64,000 nt of DNA from Sphingobacteruim zhuxiongii (GCF_009557615.1 NZ_CP045652.1:3844001-3908000); one strand, 5' to 3'. Positions 16,165 to 26,326 are shown, counted from the first letter of the stretch. Numbers and translations: made by a program. Notes: generated by a model not told the origin, from the sequence alone.

Positions 16165-19100
16165 ATGAATTTTTACTTATATCCATTCTTGGGTAAAGAA
16201 GAGAATTCGGCCTGTGTCTCAAACCAAACGAATATGCCGAAGAATCGAACTTCTTGGAACTACTCAAGACATCTACCAAACATTATAATGAGATTAAATA
16301 TCATCTTACTGTTGTTAGGACTCGCGCTTTCTCAAGCCATGGGACGCTCTATTGCACAAGAAATAACGCTCAACAAGAAAAGCACCACGCTATCTTCTAT
16401 TTTAAAAGAGATAGAAAAGCAATCGGGCTACAGTTTTTTCTACAATAAAAATGACATCAATGCCGAAAAGAAGATCAATTTATCGGTCAAAAAAATGCCA
16501 TTAAAAGAGGTCCTGAATAATATCTTAAAACCCGAGAATCTAACATTTGACTACTTCGACAAAACGATTGTAATCAAAAAACCATCTCAACAATCTCGCA
16601 ATAACAGCAGGACTCAGGTTATACAAACGGAAATTCCAGCATCCAAAGTTCAGCAAATGGTTCGCGGCTTTGTGCTTGACAGTGATGGTAAGGGAATCGT
16701 TGGGGCATCGATACGCTTGAAGTCAGATCCTCGAAAAGCAGCATTGAGTGGCGAAAATGGGGAATTTACACTTCCGATTACCTCGCTAAATGAAATACTC
16801 GTTTTTAGTTATTTGGGTTTTGAGAGTAAAGAAGTTAAAGCAAGCTTGAATCAAGCGCAAATGCGCATCATCCTCCAGAAACGCGAGAATACGGTCGATG
16901 AGGTTATTGTTACGGGTATGATGAACTTTAAGCGAGAATCGTTCTCCGGAGCAACAGCTACCTTCAAACAGGAAGAGTTAAAACAAGTTGCGAATACCAA
17001 TGTTATTCAGGCTATAAAGAGCCTAGATCCATCGTTTTTGGTGATGGAGAATAATTTATCAGGGGCAAATCCGAACATCCTTCCGAATATAGAACTTAGA
17101 GGAACAACCAGTATTTCAAGCGACAATCTTCGTGATGAATTTACGGATGATCCGAATCAACCATTATTTATATTAGACGGTTTTCAAACCAAGTTGCGCA
17201 ACATATTGGATCTCGATATGAACCGAATTGCGTCAATAACAATTTTAAAGGATGCTAGTTCCACCGCAATTTATGGTTCTAGAGCATCGAATGGTGTTGT
17301 CGTTGTAGAGACGATTAAACCACTCCCTGGAGAAGTGCGCTTAAGTTATACGACAGATCTAAACATGGATATTGCGGACTTAGGCAGCTATAACATGATG
17401 AATTCGGCAGAAATCCTAGAGTTTGAGAAGCTTTCTGGTGCATACAATGCAGCAATTGGGCAACCGGAAAATCAATATACCTTCTGGGATCAGTTATACA
17501 ACGAACGTCTTCAGCGCGTGAAATCTGGAGTGGATTCATACTGGTTAAGTGAGCCTATTCGCACTGGATTTTCTAATCGACACTCACTTTACGCAGAGGG
17601 TGGATCAGAAAATGTGATTTTCAACGTCGGCGGAAATTACAAGAAAAACAATGCCGTCATGAAGAATTCCGGACGCGAAGAATGGGGAGGTCGCCTAAAT
17701 CTAACTTATAGAAAAGATAAACTAAGCGTCAATAACAACTTTAGTATACAAGGCTACAAAGCTAACGAATCAAATTATGGAAACTTCTCTACTTGGGTCA
17801 ATACCAAGCCATACTTTGAGAAGTATGATTCGTCTCAGAAATACCTAGAAGAAATTAAGGGAGATGGGTCTAAGACGATTACGACTATCATTCCGAATCC
17901 TTTGTATAATGCCGGCTTAAATAGCTTTGATAACAATAAAAGTTGGGGCATCACCAATAATCTACAAATTATATACAAATTAGATAACGCATGGCGCTTT
18001 GAGGGGGGACTTCAACTTAACAAAGAAACAATTGACTACGCAGCCTTTATATCGCCTTTAGATAGTCGATTTGATCAAGTAAATGCCTTGCAAAAGGGAC
18101 AATATACGTCCAAAAAAAGAAATCAGTTTTCTTATACCGCCAATGCGATGGCAACCTATTCAAAAAGTTTTAACAAACAGACTTTCACAGGAAATATACG
18201 CCTTGAATTCGAGGATAAGCAAAACGACTTATTAGGATTCGTCGCTGAAGGGTTCCCTTTAACGAGTAATGGTAATCCAGCATTTGCTTATGCCTACAAA
18301 GCGAATGGATCGCCTTCGTCGGCACAGTCTATCTCTCGTAGGAATTCAATTGTTTCTGCTGCCAATTATAGCTATGATAATCGCTACAATGTGGATGCAT
18401 CCTTCAACTATGACGGATCCACCTCCTTCGGGAGAGCGAATTCTTATTCTCCATTCTTTTCATTCGGGGGTAGTTGGAATATACATCGAGAATCCTTCTT
18501 TAGAAATAACCCAAAAGTGAATTTACTTCGCATACGCGCAAACTATGGGGTTACGGGTAATCAAAACTTTAACTCAGCGACGTCGATCTCCACGTATTCC
18601 TATCTGACGGCCTATAATTATTCGGGTCAAGGGGTACAGTTAGCGACTTTTGCCAATGAAAACTTGAGATGGCAGAAAACAAAACATTTAAGTGGAGGAA
18701 TTGATGCTGCTCTTTTTGACAGTCGCTTAAACATGACCCTAAATCTGTATCAGAAAGAGACAAATGACTTAGCTGTTGCCGTCGATCTTCCTGCTTCAAC
18801 AGGTCTATTAGCGTATCCTTTTAACGCTGGAGATTTAATGGTCAAAGGTCTTGAGCTTATCGTAAAGTATAACGTTATTCAACGCCCTGAAGAGCGTTTC
18901 TTGTGGAACATCGGTTTAACTGGATCCAGAGGTTCTCAGACCTACGACAACTTCAATGATCGCTTAGAAAGTCTTAACGCTTCATTACAGAATTCGAACG
19001 CCTTAGTACGCTATCGTGATGGGCGCTCGCCAAATGATCTATGGGCGATGCAATCTGTAGGAATCGACCCTGCGAGCGGCAGAGAAATTTACTTGACGAA

Positions 19101-19626
19101 GGATGGCACGCAAACCTTTGACTATAATGCTAAGGACATTAATGTAGTTGGCAATGGAAGCCCGCTATTCCAAGGGATATTAAGCACGAACTTAAACTAT
19201 AGAGGATTTACGCTATCTGCATACCTGCGTTATATTTGGGATCAGGATATTATGAACACCGCTTTGTTTAACAAAGTCGAGAATATTAGCCGTACCGACA
19301 TCACGCAATACAACCAAGATAAGCGCGCTTTGTATGATCGCTGGAAACAGCCAGGAGATCAAGCTCAATTTCGTGGGATTAGTTTCAGCGATGTCACGCC
19401 AATTTCCTCTAGATTTATTCAACAAGAGAATACCCTCTCCCTAGAATCCTTGTCTTTAGGATATGATTTTCGCGATCATGCATTGATTAATAAATTGGGA
19501 TTGTCAAATCTAAAAATTACGGCTATTGCAAATGAAGTATTCCGCAGCTCTACTGTGCGTAGAGAGCGTGGATTAAACTATCCATATGCAAAATCTTATT
19601 CACTATCTATTAATGCTAGATTCTAA
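16165..19626 (+). CDS. SusC-like TonB-dependent transducer with N-terminal STN domain
   Basis: The 1153-aa outer-membrane protein combines transport with signalling. After a signal peptide (hydrophobic IILLLLGLALSQAMG near residues 46-60) comes an STN domain (about 68-138, with LKEIEKQSGYSFFYNK and MPLKEVLNNILK), which touches FecR in such systems; then a CarboxypepD_reg-like domain (about 162-240), TonB box region near VDEVIVTG, a plug with LFILDGF and SSTAIYGSRASNGVVVV, and the barrel ending SLSINARF. ATG 16165 gives 41 residues ahead of the signal peptide; ATG 16234 or 16288 could be the real start. It is followed by susD after 4 nt. Ligand unknown. Confidence 0.94.
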   Translation: MNFYLYPFLGKEENSACVSNQTNMPKNRTSWNYSRHLPNIIMRLNIILLLLGLALSQAMGRSIAQEITLNKKSTTLSSILKEIEKQSGYSFFYNKNDINAEKKINLSVKKMPLKEVLNNILKPENLTFDYFDKTIVIKKPSQQSRNNSRTQVIQTEIPASKVQQMVRGFVLDSDGKGIVGASIRLKSDPRKAALSGENGEFTLPITSLNEILVFSYLGFESKEVKASLNQAQMRIILQKRENTVDEVIVTGMMNFKRESFSGATATFKQEELKQVANTNVIQAIKSLDPSFLVMENNLSGANPNILPNIELRGTTSISSDNLRDEFTDDPNQPLFILDGFQTKLRNILDLDMNRIASITILKDASSTAIYGSRASNGVVVVETIKPLPGEVRLSYTTDLNMDIADLGSYNMMNSAEILEFEKLSGAYNAAIGQPENQYTFWDQLYNERLQRVKSGVDSYWLSEPIRTGFSNRHSLYAEGGSENVIFNVGGNYKKNNAVMKNSGREEWGGRLNLTYRKDKLSVNNNFSIQGYKANESNYGNFSTWVNTKPYFEKYDSSQKYLEEIKGDGSKTITTIIPNPLYNAGLNSFDNNKSWGITNNLQIIYKLDNAWRFEGGLQLNKETIDYAAFISPLDSRFDQVNALQKGQYTSKKRNQFSYTANAMATYSKSFNKQTFTGNIRLEFEDKQNDLLGFVAEGFPLTSNGNPAFAYAYKANGSPSSAQSISRRNSIVSAANYSYDNRYNVDASFNYDGSTSFGRANSYSPFFSFGGSWNIHRESFFRNNPKVNLLRIRANYGVTGNQNFNSATSISTYSYLTAYNYSGQGVQLATFANENLRWQKTKHLSGGIDAALFDSRLNMTLNLYQKETNDLAVAVDLPASTGLLAYPFNAGDLMVKGLELIVKYNVIQRPEERFLWNIGLTGSRGSQTYDNFNDRLESLNASLQNSNALVRYRDGRSPNDLWAMQSVGIDPASGREIYLTKDGTQTFDYNAKDINVVGNGSPLFQGILSTNLNYRGFTLSAYLRYIWDQDIMNTALFNKVENISRTDITQYNQDKRALYDRWKQPGDQAQFRGISFSDVTPISSRFIQQENTLSLESLSLGYDFRDHALINKLGLSNLKITAIANEVFRSSTVRRERGLNYPYAKSYSLSINARF

Positions 19627-19630
19627 TCTT

Positions 19631-21052
19631 ATGAACACAAGCACAAATAAAAGCTTACTTATTACATTCTTCACGGCCTTTTCATTACTTGCTGCTTCTT
19701 GTCAGAAGTGGTTAGATGTAAAACCGGAAGATAAGTTTACGAAAGAACAAATATACCAGACTCCCGAAGGCGTCAAGGAAGTCATGAACGGAATATACCT
19801 TCGCCTTGGCAGCGAGAAGCTTTATGGCTCATATTTGAGCATGACGGTCCTTGACGTTATGGCTCAACGCTACCGAATAGGTTCTGACAAGAATCCATAT
19901 TATTACTACAGCAATTACAGCTTTAATGAGAAGAAAGTTCAAGATGGGCTTGCTGATATTTGGACAGACATGTATGTAACCATCGGTAACATCAATGATT
20001 TTATAAAAATCCTTCCTACTGTAAACAATGGCTTAACCCAAGAGCAAAAAGATCAATACATCGGAGAAGCCATAGGTATACGTGCATTTTTGCATTTCGA
20101 TTTACTACGTATGTTCGGTAATTATTACGACGAAACCACAAAAACGGAAGAAGCTATCCCGTATTATCGTACATTATCAACGGATATTGAGCCTTTTTCC
20201 AGCTCTGAAATGGTTATCAGCTACATTCTTGAAGATATTGCCGAAGCCGAAAGATTAATGGCCAAAGACCCCATCATTGGGAAAACAGGGCTTGATGATT
20301 TAAATAATAATCGATTCCATCTCTATGCTGCCAAAGCATTGAAAGCTCGTGTCTATCACTGGGCAAACGAAAAAGGTAAGGCCTATCAAACTGCCAAAGA
20401 AGTGATCGCCCTACAAGATGCCTTTCCATGGGTAAAACATGCAGACATTACTATCTCCGGTAAAGACACCGATAGAAAGTTCTTTTCAGAGAATATCTTT
20501 TCCGTTTTTAATCCAGACCTATACGATATACAGCTCAATACATTTGATGGAAATTTATTGGAGGGAGACTTACTCGCGACAGGCTCCTCAAATGCTATCA
20601 GCAAAGTCTATGAGAACAACGAAAGTGACTATCGCTACACCTATTTATGGCCTTACGCAACAGCCGGAATTGGTTACCGGACTTTCATAAAATATGTGGA
20701 TTTGGTTAACAAAGACAATTTAAGTCGCTATATGGTTCCATTGATTCGGATTTCCGAGATGTATTACATTGCTGCTGAATGTGCCGAAAACCCTACAGAA
20801 GGTTTAACGTATTTGAATACGGTTCGTCAGCACCGAAATATTATTACGGATATCACAAATCCTTCAATTTTAAAGAATGAACTTACTAAAGAGTACCGCA
20901 AGGAATTCTATGGTGAAGGGCAACTGTGGTATTACTACAAGCGTAGTAAAATTACAAGTATCATGAGTATGACTGCAAATGGAAGTAATACGACCATTTC
21001 TTTAACCAATTATAAATTACCGATTCCACAAGTTGAATTAAACGGACGTTAA
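19631..21052 (+). CDS. SusD-family outer-membrane lipoprotein
   Basis: This 473-aa lipoprotein pairs with the STN-containing SusC. The signal peptide ends at LLAASC (Cys24), followed by QKWLDVKPEDKF, a classical SusD N-terminus. TPR-like helices follow (GEAIGIRAFLHFDLLRMFG, KALKARVYHWANEKGKAY), and the C-terminus has RISEMYYIAAECAENP, LTKEYRKEFYGEGQLWYYYKR and a final YKLPIPQVELNGR. ATG 19631 is chosen because it starts the signal peptide 4 nt after the susC stop; an ATG at 19586 would overlap susC by 41 bp. The protein belongs to the branch usually found beside DUF4843 and PKD-like lipoproteins. Confidence 0.93.
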   Translation: MNTSTNKSLLITFFTAFSLLAASCQKWLDVKPEDKFTKEQIYQTPEGVKEVMNGIYLRLGSEKLYGSYLSMTVLDVMAQRYRIGSDKNPYYYYSNYSFNEKKVQDGLADIWTDMYVTIGNINDFIKILPTVNNGLTQEQKDQYIGEAIGIRAFLHFDLLRMFGNYYDETTKTEEAIPYYRTLSTDIEPFSSSEMVISYILEDIAEAERLMAKDPIIGKTGLDDLNNNRFHLYAAKALKARVYHWANEKGKAYQTAKEVIALQDAFPWVKHADITISGKDTDRKFFSENIFSVFNPDLYDIQLNTFDGNLLEGDLLATGSSNAISKVYENNESDYRYTYLWPYATAGIGYRTFIKYVDLVNKDNLSRYMVPLIRISEMYYIAAECAENPTEGLTYLNTVRQHRNIITDITNPSILKNELTKEYRKEFYGEGQLWYYYKRSKITSIMSMTANGSNTTISLTNYKLPIPQVELNGR

Positions 21053-21062
21053 AACAAGAAAT

Positions 21063-21842
21063 ATGAAATATTTACCTATCTATATTTTATTCACCTTGAT
21101 CTTTCTTTCTGCATGTAAGGAAGAAGGCTTGATGACTTACAGCGTTGAAGACAGTGGATCCAGTCTGTATTTTACGGAAAAGATAAATCGCAGTTCAAAA
21201 GACACATTAATGAAAGTGATTTCATTAGGACGAACGCCAGAGGATATTAAGGACAGTATCATCTTCATTCCTGTTAGTATTATTGGCCCAGTAGCTAATC
21301 AAGATCGACCAATCCATATCGATATCCCTGATTCAGCGACAATGAAAGAAGGTTTACACTTTGATTTTATCAATCGACCTATGATCAGAGCAAACCATGT
21401 CGTCGATACAATTTATCTCAAACTTCATCGAACTCCTGATTTGCTAAAAAATCGGGTTTATCTAAAGTTGGATCTCAAGTCGAACGAATACTTTGATACA
21501 CGGATTACAACTAAGATAAATAGCAAAGTCGAGCAAGATATTATTAGCTACTCTTTGTCCTATGATGACATGTTTCCAATTCCACATTTATGGACGACAT
21601 GGCCAAGTAAACCAACCTTCATCGGCTTTTTTGGAGAATACTCGAGAAGAAAGGTTGAATTACTTATTGAGGTGTTAAAGATCGACCCTGAAATGCTTTA
21701 CAATCCAGAAAGAATACCAAAAATATCACAAATAGTGAATTGGTCAAGCTATATGAAGTACTGGCTGAATAAACAAAAGGCAGAAGGCAATACTCAATTT
21801 GATGAAAACAATAAAGAAATTACGATGGGGCCATCCGCTTAA
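21063..21842 (+). CDS. DUF4843 lipoprotein, SusCD-associated
   Basis: The 259-aa product has a lipobox LIFLSAC (Cys18) and the pattern of DUF4843 proteins: an early SSLYFTEKINRSS segment, a beta-rich core with SIIFIPVSIIGPVANQDRPI, and a C-terminal FGEYSRRKVELLIEVLKID. These are probable surface lipoproteins that accompany a SusC/SusD pair and may be accessory ligand-binding subunits. Gap to susD is 10 bp and to the PKD-like gene 12 bp, so all are cotranscribed. Function of the family is not established as far as I know. Confidence 0.85.
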   Translation: MKYLPIYILFTLIFLSACKEEGLMTYSVEDSGSSLYFTEKINRSSKDTLMKVISLGRTPEDIKDSIIFIPVSIIGPVANQDRPIHIDIPDSATMKEGLHFDFINRPMIRANHVVDTIYLKLHRTPDLLKNRVYLKLDLKSNEYFDTRITTKINSKVEQDIISYSLSYDDMFPIPHLWTTWPSKPTFIGFFGEYSRRKVELLIEVLKIDPEMLYNPERIPKISQIVNWSSYMKYWLNKQKAEGNTQFDENNKEITMGPSA

Positions 21843-21854
21843 TCTATAAACGTT

Positions 21855-23432
21855 ATGAAAAACACTATATACATCCTTATATTTTCATTCATTACACTCT
21901 TATCAAGTTGTAATAAAGATTTGGGTCACTATGATTATGTCGATGTTGACTCTTTGCAATTGTCAAATTTCCCAGATACATTGGAAATCAAAGTTGGCGA
22001 TGCGTTGAAATATTCACCAACCTTGCAGTCTTCCCTAAGCCCAGTTGACGAATCTGTATTGGCATTCGAATGGGTGATTTTTGATCGATCGAACCCAAAT
22101 GCAAGCGAGAAGAAAAAAATCTTAGGGAAAACGCGCGACTTGGACCTTGTTCCTCTTCTAGTCGCGGGTACTTACCCTGGCTACTTAACCATTAACAACA
22201 AAGAAACAGGAAACATCTGGACTTACTCATTCACTTTAAATATCACTGGAGCATTTGGGAAATATGGCTGGTTTATCTTAAGTGATACGGATGAGCAAGC
22301 GCGTCTAGATTTTGTACAAGACGACCCAAAAAACTGGCATTCTTATCCGATTATGTATCGAGATTTAAACAAGCTAATTCCTAATGCGGTAGACGGATCT
22401 CCCTTAGAATTTGTGGGAAAACCGCGCTCATTAGCGAGTATATATAATCAGGATGTCGTAGCGACTTTGGCTAAAAATTACTTATATATCAACACCGATA
22501 TTAATACCTACAAAATCAATGTTTCGGATGGAATGTTATATAATACGACAACGTACAATTTCCTAAATGAAACCGCTTCCGGCTCACCGAAATCTGCGGA
22601 TAAAATGATTGGAATTGGAGCTGGAAAATCGTTTGCTATCAAAGACAATAACATTTACTCGCTGTACTATGTGATGCAAAAGTATTACAATGTTCCTATT
22701 AACAGTGCTTTAAGTGGCGAAACTTATCGGATTTCAGACATGGTTGCCATGCCGATGGGAAATACCAACGGTAATATGATTACGTTTGATTTGGATAATC
22801 GGCGGTTGATGAAGCTCAACTTGCAAAGTGCGAATGCCGTCCCGCTTACTTCTGAAGGACAGGCTGCTGACGTTTCTGATTTGAAGAAAGATTTAGTTTG
22901 GTTAGGTCAAACCTCCGCATTTGGAGGACAGGCGATTGCTATTTTGAAAGACGAAAACAAATACTTTTTACTTAGAATGACTTTTACAGAAAGTGCTGGG
23001 TTTTCAGTAAGCTCGATGAAAGACATTACGGATACGTTCACCGATATTTCCAATGCAAAACACTTCGCAGTTGATAACTTGTATGGTTATGTCTTCTACG
23101 CGACGGATAACAAAGTATATCAATATGATATGGATGCTAACCTCCTCAAGGTTGCAAAAGATTTAACAGGTAGAAAAATAACATTAATCAAATTTGCCAC
23201 ATTCTCTAGCAACTTGACAATTGGGGGCCCTGGCTTTAATAATCAGCTTCCACGCTTAGAGCCTGCTGCCTACAGTCTTATTATCGGTTCTCATGATGCA
23301 AACTCTCCCAATACATCAGGTAAAGTTGAGTTTTGGCGTGTAAATGGATTAATGGGCGCATTGACGGAATCTTTCAAACCGTTTGAAGGCATGGGTAAAG
23401 TTGTTGACGTTGTCTATTCCGATGTTTATTAG
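21855..23432 (+). CDS. PKD-like family lipoprotein
   Basis: The 525-aa lipoprotein has a signal peptide with lipobox LLSSC (Cys19) and NKDLGHYDYVDVDSL, the usual mature start of the PKD-like family found in SusCD loci. Residues about 35-130 form the Ig/PKD-like domain (FPDTLEIKVGDALKYSP to TYSFTLNITG). The remaining 400 residues show repeated short beta-blade-like segments (KYGWFILSDTDEQARLDF, NYLYINTDINTYKINVSDG, VYQYDMDANLLKVAKDL), consistent with a beta-propeller, and could bind ligand at the surface. Likely a third extracellular subunit of the complex; not proven. Confidence 0.85.
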   Translation: MKNTIYILIFSFITLLSSCNKDLGHYDYVDVDSLQLSNFPDTLEIKVGDALKYSPTLQSSLSPVDESVLAFEWVIFDRSNPNASEKKKILGKTRDLDLVPLLVAGTYPGYLTINNKETGNIWTYSFTLNITGAFGKYGWFILSDTDEQARLDFVQDDPKNWHSYPIMYRDLNKLIPNAVDGSPLEFVGKPRSLASIYNQDVVATLAKNYLYINTDINTYKINVSDGMLYNTTTYNFLNETASGSPKSADKMIGIGAGKSFAIKDNNIYSLYYVMQKYYNVPINSALSGETYRISDMVAMPMGNTNGNMITFDLDNRRLMKLNLQSANAVPLTSEGQAADVSDLKKDLVWLGQTSAFGGQAIAILKDENKYFLLRMTFTESAGFSVSSMKDITDTFTDISNAKHFAVDNLYGYVFYATDNKVYQYDMDANLLKVAKDLTGRKITLIKFATFSSNLTIGGPGFNNQLPRLEPAAYSLIIGSHDANSPNTSGKVEFWRVNGLMGALTESFKPFEGMGKVVDVVYSDVY

Positions 23433-23481
23433 TAAAAATAATCTGGAAGTATCCGTACTTCCAGATTCTATTCTCAAAAAA

Positions 23482-24951
23482 ATGCCTTCTATAAAATCCG
23501 CTTTTAAAATTATTCTTTGCATCAGTATTTTAATCTCGAACTTCAATGTTTATGCACAGAATCAATTAAAAGCCCTTCAAAACGCTTTTGACAGGAAGGA
23601 TACGTCTATGCTTACGCATACGCTTTCGGATCGCTTTTCTATAGCGGGATTTACGGATCAATCGGCAAAGTTTTGTCTTCAACAAATCTTAAATAGACAT
23701 CCAGTTACTCAAATTGAAGCTGTCGAAGAAAACAGTAAAAGACTGATTGCACTATTCAAAGACGACAAGGGTAAAATAGACAGCTCTAAGATCCAATTAG
23801 ACGAGAACGGAAGGATTAAGCAGGTTGAACTATTCGATCGTCTATATGGCGTAAAAAGAGCTCAAAATCCAAAGCTTATCGCGAAGATTCCTTTTGAAAA
23901 CAAAAATGGATCTATTCTATTAAAATTAACCATCAATGGCCATCAGAAACCATTGAAACTATTATTTGACACCGGTGCTGATGGCATGGCTTTAAACGAA
24001 AGCGTTGCGAATCAGCTTGGCTTACTTGCCAATAGGACAAATAGTGCATCAGTCGTTGGAGGTACCCAGCAAATTAAAGTTTCAGAGGGTAATTTCGTTG
24101 AGATTGCAGATTTGAAATTGGAAAACATGTCTATCGCTATCTTCCCAAATAGAACAGATGAATCTAGCGACGGGATTTTTGGCAACGCTATTTTAAGGCG
24201 GTATATTACCCAGATAGACTATGACAAGAGCGAAATATCGCTTTACGAATTTGGAGACTTCAAATATCCTGGAGATGGCAAACTGGTACCTATAACATTT
24301 CCTTCTGGTGTCATCCATTTAAAGGCTAGCTTATCTGTCGCTGGTGAAACAGCCGTTCCTAGTGATTTTATTTTTGATACGGGTGCAGGATACTCCCTAA
24401 TAGGGTTTAGACCTTATGTTAAGAAACATAAATTATTGGTTTCTGGTTTCAAATCTGAAGTTTCCTCAACAACGAGCAGTCTAGGCATCGTCACACCGAC
24501 TTTTACAGGTTATGCACAAACACTGCGATTAGGCTCTCTTGATGCGATCTCCAATTTCCCAATAAGTTTAATGGGTGGAAACTCTGCAAATAAAAACTGG
24601 AACCCTGGAGCAGATGGTTCGATCGGTGTTCGCGCTATCAGTCGCTATAACCACATCATTAATTTAGTAGATGGAGAGATTTATATGAGCCCGAATAAAC
24701 TCCACGAATACCCTCAAGATTTTTTAATACAAACCTATCTTTTCGGCTGGAATAATAGCGGACAACTCTTATTACTTGATCAAATTGGAGCTCCCGATAG
24801 TGATAAGAAAGGAAAAATCGTCCGAGCAATTAATGGTGATTTAAGCGCAAAGATTGCAAAAAACGAAAAACTAATTACCAAGTACAAAAGCACGAAAGAT
24901 AAGTCCGTGCTTATCACTTTTGAAGATCAATCAAACTTGACGATTGACTAA
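23482..24951 (+). CDS. secreted retropepsin-like aspartic protease with two DTG motifs
   Basis: The 489-aa product has a signal peptide ending near VYAQ (residue 26). It contains two retropepsin-like motifs in one chain: LLFDTGADGMALN with Asp163-Thr164-Gly165, and FIFDTGAGYSLIGF with Asp299-Thr300-Gly301, each followed by a hydrophobic strand and a later GIFG or GSIGVRA turn. The N-terminal 120 residues look like an NTF2/helical domain and the last 80 like a degenerate PDZ. Two motifs in one chain could form a pepsin-like pseudo-dimer. ATG 23482 is chosen over 23383, which would overlap the PKD-like gene. It lies 49 bp after that gene and 31 bp before the thioredoxin gene, so it should act on what the SusCD complex brings in. 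Confidence 0.86.
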   Translation: MPSIKSAFKIILCISILISNFNVYAQNQLKALQNAFDRKDTSMLTHTLSDRFSIAGFTDQSAKFCLQQILNRHPVTQIEAVEENSKRLIALFKDDKGKIDSSKIQLDENGRIKQVELFDRLYGVKRAQNPKLIAKIPFENKNGSILLKLTINGHQKPLKLLFDTGADGMALNESVANQLGLLANRTNSASVVGGTQQIKVSEGNFVEIADLKLENMSIAIFPNRTDESSDGIFGNAILRRYITQIDYDKSEISLYEFGDFKYPGDGKLVPITFPSGVIHLKASLSVAGETAVPSDFIFDTGAGYSLIGFRPYVKKHKLLVSGFKSEVSSTTSSLGIVTPTFTGYAQTLRLGSLDAISNFPISLMGGNSANKNWNPGADGSIGVRAISRYNHIINLVDGEIYMSPNKLHEYPQDFLIQTYLFGWNNSGQLLLLDQIGAPDSDKKGKIVRAINGDLSAKIAKNEKLITKYKSTKDKSVLITFEDQSNLTID

Positions 24952-24982
24952 TTATTAAACGTTAAAATAAAGAAAAAATATA

Positions 24983-26326
24983 ATGAAAAAGACCATTTCA
25001 CTACTGGCGTACCTCTTTCTATGTATGTTGGTATTTGCCCAAATAAAGCCTGCAAATATTACTGGAACAGTTGAAAAAAACGACATCAAACGTGTTTCTC
25101 TATTTAAAGTATTAAACGGCCGTCTTGTCGAAGTTGCGATGAGTATACCTGATGAGGAAGGACGCTTCGGCTTTCGTTTTACTCCCGAGTACGAGGGTTT
25201 TTATATGCTTGGAAGCGGGACGAATGTACGATTACAGGGAAATTTCAAATTTTATTTTCGAGGTAATGAAGATCTTGTCATAAAATTAGGAAGAGAGAAT
25301 TATGAACTCGTTAGTTGCAATAGCAAAGAAATTAAGGCCCTTAACGCATGGGATATTGCAAGCGCAGATATTTATTTGAAATCATCGAGATTAGGCGGAC
25401 AAAGCACTTATGTAGACTTCTTTCCACAAGTTGAAGAGATGGCCAAGAACTTAGCTAATGTGAAGAAAGATCCTAAAACCGGCAATAAAGTATTCGACAA
25501 ACTATTTGCAACGATTGTCGATTACGACTTTGCGTATTATGCTGTAGGATTTAACTTCCTTCCTAGATCTACGCATCCGGATGAAGATGAATTCACTCCA
25601 TATTACCAAAACTTCAATCCAAACGACTACTTGAATGATTTCCTTCTCCAATTACCTTATGGTGATCGTTTTTTGAACAACTTAATTTTGTTAAAAAATA
25701 AAGGAAAAAACATGAGCGACGAGGCGGCCATGATTGCAAGTATTCCTTCAGATATTTTGAAGGGGCAGTTTATTGTTGCAAAAATGGAAAGAAGTCGTTC
25801 GATGGAAGACTTGCTATCAACGAAGAAGACTTATAAGCAATATATTACGCTTCCAGAGCAACAAAACCGTGTTGCTGTAATGGAATCGAAACTTGCAGAA
25901 TCTAAAACCGGTGCTGCGGCGGTAAATTTTACGTTTCCTAATATCGCTGGAAAAACAATCGGATTAAAAGATTTAAGAGGCAAAGTAATTCTAATTGACA
26001 TGTGGGCCACTTGGTGTGGACCTTGTCGTGCAGAAGAGCCACACTGGGAAAAATTAAATGAGCTATTCGCTGGCAAAGAAGTGGCTTTCGTGGGGGTTTC
26101 GGTAGATAAAGAGAAGGACAAATGGGAAGCTTATATTAAAGAAAAAAATCTAAAAGGAATTCAACTTCACGCAGGTCCAGGCAACATATTATCATCAGCT
26201 TACAAAATTGATGGAATTCCAAGATATATTTTAGTTGATAAACGAGGTAATTTGATCACTGCAGACAGTCCAAGACCTTCAGATCCTAAACTTAAAGAGA
26301 TCCTTGAGCAAGAGCTTGCAAAATAA
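24983..26326 (+). CDS. secreted TlpA-type thiol-disulfide oxidoreductase
   Basis: The 447-aa protein has a signal peptide (residues 1-19) and a C-terminal TlpA/AhpC-TSA-like thioredoxin domain from about residue 312, with active site WCGPC at 344-348 preceded by VILIDMWAT, and cis-Pro in DGIPRYILVD. The first 290 residues form a beta sandwich followed by helices, as in the DUF4369-thioredoxin proteins of Bacteroidota. It would reduce or rearrange disulfides in the periplasm. As last gene of the FecIR-SusCD operon, immediately before a strong terminator, it probably prepares disulfide-bonded substrates for the protease encoded just upstream. Confidence 0.9.
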   Translation: MKKTISLLAYLFLCMLVFAQIKPANITGTVEKNDIKRVSLFKVLNGRLVEVAMSIPDEEGRFGFRFTPEYEGFYMLGSGTNVRLQGNFKFYFRGNEDLVIKLGRENYELVSCNSKEIKALNAWDIASADIYLKSSRLGGQSTYVDFFPQVEEMAKNLANVKKDPKTGNKVFDKLFATIVDYDFAYYAVGFNFLPRSTHPDEDEFTPYYQNFNPNDYLNDFLLQLPYGDRFLNNLILLKNKGKNMSDEAAMIASIPSDILKGQFIVAKMERSRSMEDLLSTKKTYKQYITLPEQQNRVAVMESKLAESKTGAAAVNFTFPNIAGKTIGLKDLRGKVILIDMWATWCGPCRAEEPHWEKLNELFAGKEVAFVGVSVDKEKDKWEAYIKEKNLKGIQLHAGPGNILSSAYKIDGIPRYILVDKRGNLITADSPRPSDPKLKEILEQELAK

